Source: Fibrobacter sp. (GTDB lineage Bacteria; Fibrobacterota; Fibrobacteria; Fibrobacterales; Fibrobacteraceae). Taken from it: a DNA stretch of 43,726 bases. The notes beneath the pieces are model-generated. The model saw only the letters and a list, made by a program, of their open reading frames with translations, made no database searches and was not told the origin of the DNA. Below are positions 16,545 to 24,441 of the stretch, piece by piece. Position numbers and translations under genes: made by a program. Location of the stretch: NCBI GenBank assembly GCA_016295375.1, contig JAEDLI010000007.1, positions 1-43,726 of the forward strand, read 5' to 3'. Position 1 is the stretch's first letter, and each line of letters begins with the position of its first letter.

Positions 16545-17750
16545 CTACTCATACCGTAGCGCTTCAATCGGGTCTAGGCGGCTGGCCTTGCGGGCCGGGT
16601 ACCACCCGAAAAAGACTCCCGTGGCAAAGCACACGGCAAAGCTGATGATTACGCTTGCAAACGACACAATCATAGGCCAGCCCATAACCGTCTTTACAAT
16701 CTGCGAAGTCGCCACGCCGAGTAGAATCCCGATAACGCCTCCCATAAGGCTGATGGTCACTGATTCGAACAGGAACTGCATCAAAATGTCTCGACCGCGA
16801 GCGCCTATGGCCATGCGGAGTCCGATTTCCTTGGTGCGTTCGGTAACCGACACGTACATGATGTTCATGATGCCGATTCCGCCTACGAACAAGCTAATGC
16901 CCGCGATGACGGTCAGCACTAGCGCCAGCATGTCCGAGGTGCTGGTGACCATCTGGATCATTTCTTCTTGGGTGAAAACCCTGAAGGGATCCGTAGGCTT
17001 GGTCCAGTTACGACGTTCTTTCAAAATGGTCATGATTTCTGCGGTGGCCTTTTCGGCATAGCCCTCGCCGATGGAGTTGGCGTAAATCTGCCGGATGTTG
17101 GTGGTGGCCGAGAACCTGCGCATTACGGTCTGGTAAGGCGTGAAAATCACATCGTCATTGTCCTGCCCGAAATCTCCGGAGCCTTTTGATTTCAAGGTGC
17201 CGATGACTTTCAGCGGAATGCTTTTGTAGCGGATGGTCTTGCCGATGGGGTTTTCGCCTGCAAAGAGGTTTTTTACCACCGTCTGGCCGATAACGCAGAC
17301 TTTTGCCATGCGGTCGGCGGCATCGTCGAACATCACGCCGTCTTCGATTTCGTAGTTGCGAATCTTGAGGTAGTCGGCGGAGATGCCGCTCAGGGTGGTG
17401 GGGGAGTTGTTGTTTCCTACGATGGCTTGCCCGTTCACGGTAATCATGGGAGAAACACCGTTAATGTAGGTGGCATTTTCCCGGATGGCGATAAGGTCCT
17501 TCTCCTCTAGCATTTCGGAAGATTCCGCCTGCACGCCGCCACGCCTGTTCCAGTTGGGCATGACGATGATGGCGTTGGTGCCCATGCTGGTCATCTGGTC
17601 CTTGATGGACTGGCGCGACCCTTCGCCCATGGCCACCATGGTAATCACCGCCGCCACACCAATGACGATACCCAGCACCGAAAGGAAGGTGCGCATCCGG
17701 TTGCGCAGCAGGGCACGAAGAGAAATCTTTGCGAGGGTAAGTGGGTTCAT
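16545..17750 (-). CDS. MacB-type ABC transporter permease
   Basis: This protein of about 401 residues starts at the ATG at 17750 (MNPLTLAKISLRALLRNRMRTFLSVLG). The frame upstream runs into repeat DNA and lacks family homology. It has the MacB/FtsX layout: one N-terminal transmembrane helix (GIVIGVAAVITMVAMGEGS), a periplasmic domain of about 220 residues with ISADYLKIRNYEIEDG and VIGTLKSKGSGDFGQDNDD, and three C-terminal helices including GGIGIMNIMYVSVTERTKEIGLRMAIGA. Such permeases move substrates between periplasm and outside by mechanotransmission, or act in lipoprotein or peptide export. The partner ATPase gene is upstream on the same strand, separated by about 190 bp of repeat-rich DNA. 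No MacA-like adaptor gene is in the window. Confidence 0.9.
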   Translation of the reverse strand: MNPLTLAKISLRALLRNRMRTFLSVLGIVIGVAAVITMVAMGEGSRQSIKDQMTSMGTNAIIVMPNWNRRGGVQAESSEMLEEKDLIAIRENATYINGVSPMITVNGQAIVGNNNSPTTLSGISADYLKIRNYEIEDGVMFDDAADRMAKVCVIGQTVVKNLFAGENPIGKTIRYKSIPLKVIGTLKSKGSGDFGQDNDDVIFTPYQTVMRRFSATTNIRQIYANSIGEGYAEKATAEIMTILKERRNWTKPTDPFRVFTQEEMIQMVTSTSDMLALVLTVIAGISLFVGGIGIMNIMYVSVTERTKEIGLRMAIGARGRDILMQFLFESVTISLMGGVIGILLGVATSQIVKTVMGWPMIVSFASVIISFAVCFATGVFFGWYPARKASRLDPIEALRYE

Positions 17751-17795
17751 AAGGGGTGTGGAGTGTGGAATGTGAGATGTTTGTTTCGAGATGTC

Positions 17796-17815
17796 ATTCT
17801 CGCGCAAGCGAGAAT
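17796..17815. repeat. Compact hairpin repeat
   Basis: ATTCTCGC (17796-17803), loop GCAA, and GCGAGAAT (17808-17815), preceded by GTC. It belongs to the dispersed hairpin family and lies between the MacB ATPase and permease genes. Confidence 0.8.
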
Positions 17816-17836
17816 CTGCTAGAAAACAACCAGTGA

Positions 17837-17884
17837 ATCCTCACCGGAGCCTGCCCTGAGCAAGGCCGAATGGGTGAGGATGAC
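17837..17884. repeat. Long-loop hairpin repeat
   Basis: ATCCTCACC (17837-17845) pairs with GGTGAGGAT (17873-17881), followed by GAC. The loop shares the pattern CCTG..(G/C)TGAGC..(A/G)GCCGAAT with the long-loop copy inside the patatin gene at 11407-11450. Confidence 0.75.
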
Positions 17885-17939
17885 GAAGATGGATTCATCG
17901 ATTATTATTCGTTTTACATTATACATTGCTCATAACTCA

Positions 17940-18692
17940 TTACTCAAATTCCTCTGGAGGGGGCAATGCATCGAAGGCGGCTTTTGCGTCTTGCATTTCG
18001 TGGGTTTCGTCTTTCTTGACAAGGCCGTCCCTGAGCGTGATGGTGCGTTCGCTGAAGGTGGCGATGTCGGGTTCGTGGGTCACGAAGGCGATGGTTTTCC
18101 CCTGCCGGTGCAGTTCCTGGAAAATCATCATGATTTCGTAACTGGTGCGGGTGTCCAGGTTTCCGGTAGCCTCGTCTGCCAAAATGATAACGGGGTCGTT
18201 CACCAGGGCCCGGGCTATAGCCACCCGCTGCTGCTGTCCGCCGGACATCTGGTTGGGCAGGTGGTTCACGCGGTCGGAAAGCCCCACCATATCCAGGGCT
18301 TCCAGGGCCCGGCGACGGCGCTCCGCCGAAGACACTCCCGAGTTGTAAAGCAGGGGGAGCTCTACGTTCTCGACGGCGGTGGTTCGGTTTAGCAGGTTGT
18401 AGTTCTGGAATACGAACCCGATTTTTTTGCCCCGAATGCGGGCCAGGGCGTCCCGGGAAAGCCTTTCGGTGTGTTCCCCGTCCAAAATATAGTGGCCGGA
18501 AGTGGGCTTGTCCATGCAGCCCAATATGTTCAGCATGGTGGACTTGCCCGACCCGCTGGTACCCATGATGGTCACGAACTGCCCCGGAAATATGTCGAAA
18601 GACACGCCCCGCAGGGCGTGAACCATCTCGGAACCCATTTTGAAGTCCCGACGCAGGTTTTCGATGGAAAGTATGGGCAAATCGTTTGACAT
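17940..18692 (-). CDS. MacB/LolD-type ABC transporter ATPase
   Basis: This is a cytosolic ATPase of 250 residues. The frame opens far upstream at 18914, but homology begins at MSNDLPILSIENLRRDF, so the ATG at 18692 is chosen; a GTG one codon earlier is possible. Walker A is GTSGSGKST, the Q-loop is FVFQNYNLLNRTTAVENVELPL, the signature is QMSGGQQQRVAIARAL and Walker B is IILADEATGNLD, all intact and typical of the LolD/MacB group. It pairs with the downstream MacB-type permease. The C-terminal extension (QDAKAAFDALPPPEEFE) is short and specific. It is transcribed divergently from the OmpA-TSP3 gene. Confidence 0.92.
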   Translation of the reverse strand: MSNDLPILSIENLRRDFKMGSEMVHALRGVSFDIFPGQFVTIMGTSGSGKSTMLNILGCMDKPTSGHYILDGEHTERLSRDALARIRGKKIGFVFQNYNLLNRTTAVENVELPLLYNSGVSSAERRRRALEALDMVGLSDRVNHLPNQMSGGQQQRVAIARALVNDPVIILADEATGNLDTRTSYEIMMIFQELHRQGKTIAFVTHEPDIATFSERTITLRDGLVKKDETHEMQDAKAAFDALPPPEEFE

Positions 18693-18800
18693 CACCTTGT
18701 TTTGATTCCCGTAAATACCTTCAGGTTGCCGAAAATACCCTAATTTCGCGGCATTCTTGGGCAAAGTTAAAATTTTATGAGCATTATCTGAAAATTTTGC

Positions 18801-18806
18801 TATAAT
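18801..18806 (+). promoter_or_regulatory. Probable -10 element of the OmpA-TSP3 gene
   Basis: TATAAT sits 35 nt upstream of the start codon, in an A/T-rich divergent region; the -35 is weak (TGAGCA region). An AGGTGA ribosome binding site stands 8 nt before the ATG at 18841. Confidence 0.5.
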
Positions 18807-18840
18807 TCCCCTTAAAGTTATAAATCTAGGTGATTTATTC

Positions 18841-20955
18841 ATGAAAAAGATAATAACTCTGTCGCTTTTGGCTTGCAGCCTCGCATTTGCGCAGGCGGGC
18901 ATCCAGGGTGGCACTGATGGTATCCATCAGTACAATACCAAGACTAATGGCCAGCTCGGATTCTCTATCGGTACGGGAGGCAATATCGCTCTCGACGCTT
19001 GGTCCTTGAGCCGTGGCGGTAACTATACCTCCAATGGCAAGACTTATGGTTTTAATGACTGGTCTGCGTCTCTTTCTGGCAACGTGAACGCCTCCGTGGG
19101 CCTTTACGAGTTTGTGGATTTGGGCTTGAATCTGCCCCTTTACTACGAACATGCCAAGTCTGATGGCCCTTCTGGCTCCAACAACATGTGGACCACTAGC
19201 CGTGGTGACTTGAACGTGTGGTTCAAGGTTCGTATGCCTTTCGACAGCCAAAAGAGACTGTTCACGGCAGCCATCCAGGTTGACGCCTATGTACCTTCTG
19301 GCGAAGAGTCCGCCGGTGTGCGCCCCCGCCATGCCTGGTACCTGAATAGCAAGGGCGAAACGCACCCCTTCACTACTAACGCCTTCGGTATCGGTGGAAA
19401 CCTGATCCTTACCTTGGATTTCGTGAACATAGGCATCCCCGTCCGTTGGAACGGCAATGCCGGAATCGTTTATACGGTTGATCACGACCTGCCGGTGACA
19501 ATGACCTATGGTACGGGTATCAATGTCATGCCCTTTGATTTCATGGATGCCTTTGTTGAATTCTCTGGCGAGTTCCGCGTCGAAGATACCGGCTATCCTC
19601 GCAGCCCCCTGGTTGACCCCATGTTGCTTACCCCCGGTTTCCGTTTCCACCTGCCCTTCAACATCGACTTCGCTATGGGTCTTGATGTTGCCGTGCGCGC
19701 CCTCAGGAACTTCACCTTCGATGGCGACAAGGAAATGGAACACAGCAAGGATTACAAGCTCACGTTCTCTGGCGAAAATGACAACGTAAGCACGTATTAC
19801 TACACTCCGACTCCGCTCTATGCCGGTACTGCCTCTCTCGTCTGGCGCTTTGACGGCAAGGACCGTTCCAAGCAGAAGGACGAAGACAAGGACGGCGTTC
19901 CCGATGTCAAGGATAAGTGCCTGCATACCTTGTCTGGCATTACCGTTGATGTGGATGGCTGCCCCATGGACAGCGACAAGGACGGCGTTCCTGACGGTGC
20001 GGACAAGTGCCCCAATACCGCAGCCGGCGTGACGGTTGATTCTGTGGGCTGCCCCATGGACAGCGACAAGGATGGCGTTCCCGATGGTCTGGACAAGTGC
20101 CCGAACACCAAGGAAGGCCGCCAGATTGACGCTACCGGATGCGAAAGCGACTTTGATAAGGACGGTATCCCCGACGCCCAGGACAAGTGCCCCAACACCA
20201 AGCCCGGCACTCCTGTGGACAGCACGGGTTGTACCGCCGATGCCGACAAGGACGGTGTTCCTGACGCTCTGGACAAGTGCCCCAACACTCCGGATGGCAC
20301 TTCTGTAGACAGCACGGGTTGCGTCTCTGACTTTGACAAGGACGGCGTTGCCGACGATTTGGACAAGTGCCCGAACACCAAGGAAGGAACCGTGGTCGAC
20401 AGCACTGGCTGCCCCATTGATACCGACAGGGACGGCGTGTTTGACGGTCTTGACAAGTGCCCGAACACCGAAAAGGATATTCAGGTGGACAGCACCGGTT
20501 GCCCCATGGACATTGACCACGACGGCGTGCCCGACCATCAGGACAAGTGCCCCTACACCCTCGAAGGTGTGAAGGTGGATGCCAAGGGTTGCCCGCTGAA
20601 CAAGAAGCAGGACCTGAACAAGCTGAAACAGGGAATCCAGTTCCAGACCAACTCCACCAAGTTCACCAAGGACAGCTATGGCACCTTGAATGACATCGTG
20701 GCTTTGCTGAAACAGATTCCGTCGCCCAACCTGGAAGTCCAGGGCCACACCGACAACGTGGGTAAGCCCGAAAAGAACAAGGAACTGTCCCAGGTTCGCG
20801 CTCAGGCTGTGGTGGATTACTTCATCCAGCAGGGTGTTGAATCTGACCGTCTCCGTGCAGTTGGATTCGGCAGCGAGAAGCCCATCGCAAGCAACGGCTC
20901 CAAGCACGGTCGTAAGCAGAACCGCCGCGTGGAACTGGTTCCTTTCGAAAAGTAA
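18841..20955 (+). CDS. OmpA-family outer-membrane protein with eight TSP type-3 repeats
   Basis: This 704-residue protein has a signal peptide (MKKIITLSLLACSLAFAQA). Residues about 25-335 are beta-rich, probably an outer-membrane barrel or surface domain. Residues about 340-590 hold eight calcium-binding thrombospondin type-3 repeats of the form DxDxDGVPDxxDKC, each followed by a VDxxGC half, with regularly spaced cysteines. The C-terminal OmpA domain (about 600-704) has GHTDNVG near residue 635 and LSQVRAQAVVDYF, the Asp and Arg that grip peptidoglycan. TSP3-OmpA proteins of this build are abundant outer-membrane proteins in Fibrobacter. The protein probably tethers the outer membrane to peptidoglycan, with the Ca2+-loaded repeat belt as a rigid spacer. 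It is monocistronic, with a clear terminator after the stop. Confidence 0.93.
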   Translation: MKKIITLSLLACSLAFAQAGIQGGTDGIHQYNTKTNGQLGFSIGTGGNIALDAWSLSRGGNYTSNGKTYGFNDWSASLSGNVNASVGLYEFVDLGLNLPLYYEHAKSDGPSGSNNMWTTSRGDLNVWFKVRMPFDSQKRLFTAAIQVDAYVPSGEESAGVRPRHAWYLNSKGETHPFTTNAFGIGGNLILTLDFVNIGIPVRWNGNAGIVYTVDHDLPVTMTYGTGINVMPFDFMDAFVEFSGEFRVEDTGYPRSPLVDPMLLTPGFRFHLPFNIDFAMGLDVAVRALRNFTFDGDKEMEHSKDYKLTFSGENDNVSTYYYTPTPLYAGTASLVWRFDGKDRSKQKDEDKDGVPDVKDKCLHTLSGITVDVDGCPMDSDKDGVPDGADKCPNTAAGVTVDSVGCPMDSDKDGVPDGLDKCPNTKEGRQIDATGCESDFDKDGIPDAQDKCPNTKPGTPVDSTGCTADADKDGVPDALDKCPNTPDGTSVDSTGCVSDFDKDGVADDLDKCPNTKEGTVVDSTGCPIDTDRDGVFDGLDKCPNTEKDIQVDSTGCPMDIDHDGVPDHQDKCPYTLEGVKVDAKGCPLNKKQDLNKLKQGIQFQTNSTKFTKDSYGTLNDIVALLKQIPSPNLEVQGHTDNVGKPEKNKELSQVRAQAVVDYFIQQGVESDRLRAVGFGSEKPIASNGSKHGRKQNRRVELVPFEK

Positions 20956-20974
20956 TCAAACCCTTTTGAAAAAG

Positions 20975-21003
20975 AAGACGGTCGTAAAGGCCGTCTTTTT
21001 TTA
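20975..21003 (+). terminator. Rho-independent terminator after the OmpA-TSP3 gene
   Basis: AAGACGG (20975-20981), a 9-nt loop, and CCGTCTT (20991-20997) running into a T tract. It sits 20 nt after the stop codon. Confidence 0.9.
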
Positions 21004-21034
21004 TCTTTTGAATGACGTCATTCGGAGTGCTGTT

Positions 21035-21997
21035 ATGTCCAAGAAAGTCCTGGTTACAGGTGCCGCAGGTTTTATCGGTTGCGAAGTTTCACTAATCCTT
21101 CTTTCCAAGGGTTATGAGGTTGTTGGCATTGACAACCTGAACGACTACTATCAGGTCTCGCTTAAAGAGGATCGCCTCAAGCGCTTGGATAATCCAAGTT
21201 TCCGATTTGAGAAAATGGACCTTGCCGATGCCACCTCCATCAGGGGACTCTTTGAACGGGAACATTTTGATGGCGTTATTCACTTGGGCGCCCAGGCGGG
21301 TGTACGCTACAGCCTGGTGAACCCCCAGGCCTACATCGACAGCAACATCACGGGATTCCTGAATATTTTGGAAGGCAGCCGTTTCAATCCGGTGGAACAC
21401 TTGACCTATGCCTCTTCTAGCAGCGTCTATGGACGGAACACCAAGACGCCTTTTTGCACCGAAGATCCTGTCTGCATGCCTTCTAGCTTGTATGCCGCTA
21501 CCAAGCGCAGTAACGAACTGATGGCGGAAACCTACCATCATCTTTACAAAATTAACGCTACCGGCCTAAGGTTCTTTACCGTTTACGGCCCCTGGGGCAG
21601 GCCCGACATGGCGCCCTGGCTTTTTGCAGATGCCATTTTGCACGACAAGCCCATCAAGATTTTCAACAACGGGAACATGATGCGGGACTTTACCTACATC
21701 GATGACATTGCCCAGGGTGTGGTCCGCGTGTTCGAAGCTGGAATCGGCAAGAAGGAATGCCGCCTGTACAACATCGGTCACGGTGATCCGGTGAACTTGC
21801 TGGACTTTGTAAAGACTCTCGAGAAGCATTTGGGAAAGACTGCCGAAAAGATTTACATGCCCATGCAGCCCGGCGACGTAGAGGTCACCTGGGCCGATAC
21901 AAAAGCCTTGGAACAAGATGTTGGCTACACGGCAGATACCGATCTGGACACAGGCATCAAGGCCTTTGCCGAGTGGTTCAAGGGATATAACCGCTAG
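21035..21997 (+). CDS. NAD-dependent UDP-sugar epimerase (UDP-glucuronate 4-epimerase type)
   Basis: This 320-residue short-chain dehydrogenase/reductase of the extended class starts at the ATG at 21035, with GGAG 8 nt upstream; the longer frame upstream crosses the terminator. TGAAGFIG (8-15) binds NAD, SSSS (127-130) and YxxxK (Tyr153, Lys157) form the active site, and GIDNLNDYYQVSLKEDRL is characteristic of UDP-glucuronate 4-epimerases. The late motif MQPGDVEVTWADTKAL fits this group. It would make UDP-galacturonate, or a similar sugar, for capsule or lipopolysaccharide. The stop codon shares CTAG with the stop of the convergent GtrA-like gene. Confidence 0.9.
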   Translation: MSKKVLVTGAAGFIGCEVSLILLSKGYEVVGIDNLNDYYQVSLKEDRLKRLDNPSFRFEKMDLADATSIRGLFEREHFDGVIHLGAQAGVRYSLVNPQAYIDSNITGFLNILEGSRFNPVEHLTYASSSSVYGRNTKTPFCTEDPVCMPSSLYAATKRSNELMAETYHHLYKINATGLRFFTVYGPWGRPDMAPWLFADAILHDKPIKIFNNGNMMRDFTYIDDIAQGVVRVFEAGIGKKECRLYNIGHGDPVNLLDFVKTLEKHLGKTAEKIYMPMQPGDVEVTWADTKALEQDVGYTADTDLDTGIKAFAEWFKGYNR

Positions 21998-22425
21998 CTC
22001 TGTTTTGGCGCGGCCTTGAATACCCACTTTTTATAAAGCGTAAAACTCACCAGCACGTAAACCACGTTGGCCACGATATTTGCGAAGTAGGTGGGCTTCA
22101 TGAACTGTGAAATCCAAGCTGTAAAGCTTGCACACCAGGCAACGTTTGCGAGGGTGTAGACGACAAGTTCCAGCACCAGCAGGTTCACGCCATAAGACAC
22201 CAGGAACACGATGATGAAGCGGACGATTTCTGCACGCTTCTTGTTGTGGCTCTTGAAATTCCAGATGCGGTTGCACAGGTAGCTGTTACAACCTCCCGCC
22301 ACAAAACCTAAAAAGTTGGACAGCTCCACATTCCAGTCCAGCAGCTGGTGCAACACCCAGACCACCGCAAGAGTGATGAGGGTGTTCAATACTCCTATGA
22401 TATTGTACTTGAGAAAGTGGAGCAT
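21994..22425 (-). CDS. GtrA-like membrane protein
   Basis: This protein of 143 residues has four hydrophobic helices. The start is the ATG at 22425 (MLHFLKYNIIGVLNTLITL); the frame upstream runs into the CoA-transferase gene and is not homologous. The pattern with KYNIIGVLNTL, FLGFVAGGCNSYLCNRIWNFKS and a final YKKWVFK matches the GtrA/DPMS family. Members help flip or transfer undecaprenyl- or dolichol-linked sugars for surface polysaccharide. Its neighbour is a UDP-sugar epimerase on the opposite strand, which fits a sugar-decoration role without proving it. Confidence 0.85.
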   Translation of the reverse strand: MLHFLKYNIIGVLNTLITLAVVWVLHQLLDWNVELSNFLGFVAGGCNSYLCNRIWNFKSHNKKRAEIVRFIIVFLVSYGVNLLVLELVVYTLANVAWCASFTAWISQFMKPTYFANIVANVVYVLVSFTLYKKWVFKAAPKQS

Positions 22426-22485
22426 AAAAAAAATGTAGGAAAAGAAATATGACCCGTTCGGACCTGAAATAACTATCTTTACAAT

Positions 22486-23976
22486 ATGGACTGGATTGCA
22501 AGTAAAAAATGTTCGGCGACCGATGCCGCGGCAATGATTGAAAACGGCGATATCTTGGGCATTTCGGGTTTTACACTTGCCGGATACCCCAAGGCGGTAC
22601 CAAGCGCGCTGGCCGCTCGGGCCGAAAAGCTCCACAGTGAAGGCAAGCCTTTCAAGGTGTCGCTATTCTCGGGAGCCTCTACCGGCGACAGTTGCGACGG
22701 TGCGCTGGCGCGGGCAAACGCCATAAGCCTCCGCATGCCCTACCAAAGCAATCCCAGCCTTCGGAAGGCCATCAACGACGGTTCTATCCGTTACATAGAC
22801 GCACACCTGGGCAAGATGGGTTACCTAGTCCGCACGGGTGCCGTGCCTACTCCGAAAATTGCCGTCATAGAGGTAAGCACTATTCTGCCCGATGGCCGTG
22901 TGTGCCTTTCTACCTCCGGCGGAAATTCCGTCTGCTACCTGGAACGCTCCGAAAAGATTATCCTGGAGTTGAACACCCGCTTGGGCGACAGCTACATAGG
23001 CATCCACGACAATGCCCTGCCGGAACTGCCTCCACACGCAAGGCCTCTTGCCATTTACGGCGCAGGCGATCGCGCAGGCGAAGACCTTGTAAAGATTGAC
23101 CCGAACAAGGTTATCGCCATTGTGGAAAATTCCGGCTACGATGAAGTGACGCCCTTCGTAGAGCCCGACAGCGTTTCTACCAACATCGCCGAACGTATTC
23201 TGGACTTTATCCGTTTCGAAGAATCCAAGGGTAGGCTTCCCAAAGGAATGGCCTACCAGAGCGGTGTGGGTAAGGTGGCCAACGCCGTACTCACCGCCAT
23301 GGCAAACGACGAGCGCCTGGGGCAAATCGACATCTTTACCGAAGTCATTCAAGAAGCGGTTATCCCCCTGCTCAAAAAGGGCAAGCTGGGCGTAGCTAGC
23401 GGAACGGCCCTTACACTTTCCCAGAGTGCACAAGATGAATTTATCCGTAATGCGGCTGACTGGAAAAAACATTTTGTCATCCGGCAACAAGAGGTGAGCA
23501 ACAGCCCCGACGTAATCCGTCGCGTTGGCGTCATCTCCATGAACACCGCCCTAGAAGCGGATATTTTTGGAAACGTGAACAGTTCTCTCGTGTGCGGCTC
23601 TTCTATGATGAACGGCATCGGCGGGGCGGCAGATTTTGCCAGGAACAGCGCTCTCGGATTTTTCTTAACGCCGTCGGTAGCCAAGGGCGGTGCCATTTCC
23701 AGCATTGTGCCCTACGTGAGCCATGTGGACCAGACTGAACACGACTCCCAGATTTTTGTGACGGAGCAGGGACTTGCAGATTTGCGGGGCCTTGCCAGCG
23801 AAGAGCGGGCACGGCTCATCATTAAGGAATGCGCACACCCCGATTTCAAGGAACCGCTCACGGACTTCTTGGAATACAGCCTGAAACACGCCAAGGGCGT
23901 GCACATGCCCCTTGCGCTGAGCAGGGCTTTCGAGATGCACAACCGCTACCTTGAAACCGGCAAGATGCTACCGTAA
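22486..23976 (+). CDS. Succinyl-CoA:acetate CoA-transferase / acetyl-CoA hydrolase family
   Basis: This is a 496-residue cytosolic enzyme of the class I acetyl-CoA hydrolase/transferase family. These enzymes move CoA between acetyl-CoA and succinate (AarC, Cat1, SCACT). The catalytic Glu is Glu286 in DIFTEVIQEAV, near the Glu294 of AarC. The CoA/oxyanion glycine loop appears as MNGIGGAADFARNS, and the N-terminal GISGFTLAGYPKAVP is typical. In an organism that ferments to succinate and acetate, this reaction would link the two pathways. Family members also include propionyl-CoA:succinate transferases, so the exact acyl specificity is uncertain. No ribosome binding site is obvious ahead of the ATG. 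It is divergent from the GtrA-like gene across 60 bp. Confidence 0.88.
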   Translation: MDWIASKKCSATDAAAMIENGDILGISGFTLAGYPKAVPSALAARAEKLHSEGKPFKVSLFSGASTGDSCDGALARANAISLRMPYQSNPSLRKAINDGSIRYIDAHLGKMGYLVRTGAVPTPKIAVIEVSTILPDGRVCLSTSGGNSVCYLERSEKIILELNTRLGDSYIGIHDNALPELPPHARPLAIYGAGDRAGEDLVKIDPNKVIAIVENSGYDEVTPFVEPDSVSTNIAERILDFIRFEESKGRLPKGMAYQSGVGKVANAVLTAMANDERLGQIDIFTEVIQEAVIPLLKKGKLGVASGTALTLSQSAQDEFIRNAADWKKHFVIRQQEVSNSPDVIRRVGVISMNTALEADIFGNVNSSLVCGSSMMNGIGGAADFARNSALGFFLTPSVAKGGAISSIVPYVSHVDQTEHDSQIFVTEQGLADLRGLASEERARLIIKECAHPDFKEPLTDFLEYSLKHAKGVHMPLALSRAFEMHNRYLETGKMLP

Positions 23977-24014
23977 ATGGCGCTGGGCCATTCTCGCGCT
24001 CTTTCTCCGTCGTC

Positions 24015-24034
24015 ATCCTCGCGAAGGCGAGGAT
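24015..24034. repeat. Compact hairpin repeat, left of GIY-YIG gene
   Basis: ATCCTCGC (24015-24022), loop GAAG, GCGAGGAT (24027-24034), with GTC before it. It begins 3 nt beyond the stop codon of the GIY-YIG gene (24038-24040). Confidence 0.85.
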
Positions 24035-24037
24035 CTA

Positions 24038-24379
24038 TTAAACATTCACAAACAAATCGTCCCAATTGGGATTAACTGTATTGATGAGCCGTTCCTTCCA
24101 TTCTCGATTCCAATGTTTCAGTTGCTTTTCTCTAGTAATAGCGTCATTTACAGACTGGAACTTTTCAAAATAGACCAAGCGATTCACATTATACTTGGCC
24201 GTGAAGGCACAAGGGTTGAACTGTGACTTGTGTTCAGTCATCCTTCTTTTTAAATCGTTTGTAACACCTATGTAAAGGACGCTTTTCTTGTGATTCGTCA
24301 AGATGTAAGTTGCAAAGGGAGTTATATCGGTCGCGGTTTCCCATGGCGGTATTATACAAAATGCAGATGACAAAAGCAA
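24038..24379 (-). CDS. GIY-YIG nuclease-domain protein (possibly frameshifted at the 5' end)
   Basis: The small single-domain protein has the GIY-YIG fold of the YhbQ/UPF0213 type: TYILTNHKKSVLYIGVTND holds the two beta-strand motifs. LKRRMTEHKS provides the catalytic Arg and His, and the acidic Glu lies in the REKQLKHWNREWKERLI helix. Starting at TTG 24379 gives 113 residues, but that codon is inside the -35 box of a strong promoter, so it cannot be the start for that transcript. The only nearby ATG (24344) is out of frame; removing one base from the CCC at 24319-24317 would give MGNRDRYNSFATYILTNHK. The gene may thus be frameshifted, or a rare start is used. The function of these stand-alone domains is not settled. 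It lies between inverted hairpin repeats. Confidence 0.7.
   Translation of the reverse strand: MLLSSAFCIIPPWETATDITPFATYILTNHKKSVLYIGVTNDLKRRMTEHKSQFNPCAFTAKYNVNRLVYFEKFQSVNDAITREKQLKHWNREWKERLINTVNPNWDDLFVNV
24351..24379 (-). promoter_or_regulatory. Sigma-70-like promoter of the GIY-YIG gene
   Basis: On the minus strand, TTGCTT (24379-24374), a 17-bp spacer, and TATAAT (24356-24351). The predicted transcript start is near 24344, at the first ATG. Confidence 0.65.
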
Positions 24380-24398
24380 ATTTTAGGGAAGATAGCAG

Positions 24399-24421
24399 AT
24401 GTTCGCCTGCGCGAACATGAC
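24399..24421. repeat. Compact hairpin repeat, right of GIY-YIG gene
   Basis: ATGTTCGC (24399-24406), loop CTGC, GCGAACAT (24411-24418) and GAC tail. It faces the opposite way to the copy at 24015. Confidence 0.85.
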
Positions 24422-24441
24422 GAATGACTACCCTCCAGCGT

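Larger units (their letters stand above)
24012..24421 (-). mobile_element. Candidate minimal mobile element: GIY-YIG gene between inverted hairpin repeats
   Basis: The left end is GTC plus hairpin ATCCTCGC-GAAG-GCGAGGAT (24012-24034). The right end is hairpin ATGTTCGC-CTGC-GCGAACAT plus GAC (24399-24421). Read inward, the two 23-bp ends match at 18 positions. Four of the five differences are two compensatory stem pairs. Inside is a GIY-YIG gene with a consensus-like promoter. No target-site duplication is visible. Mobility is inferred, not shown. Confidence 0.45.

Noticed and set aside
19870..20600. Regular DNA repeats that could look like a CRISPR array
   Set aside because: They encode eight TSP type-3 protein repeats in an open frame, and no cas genes are present.
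18835..20907. 690-codon open frame antisense to the OmpA-TSP3 gene
   Set aside because: It mirrors the repeat DNA and has no known fold; the sense protein is clearly an OmpA-family protein.
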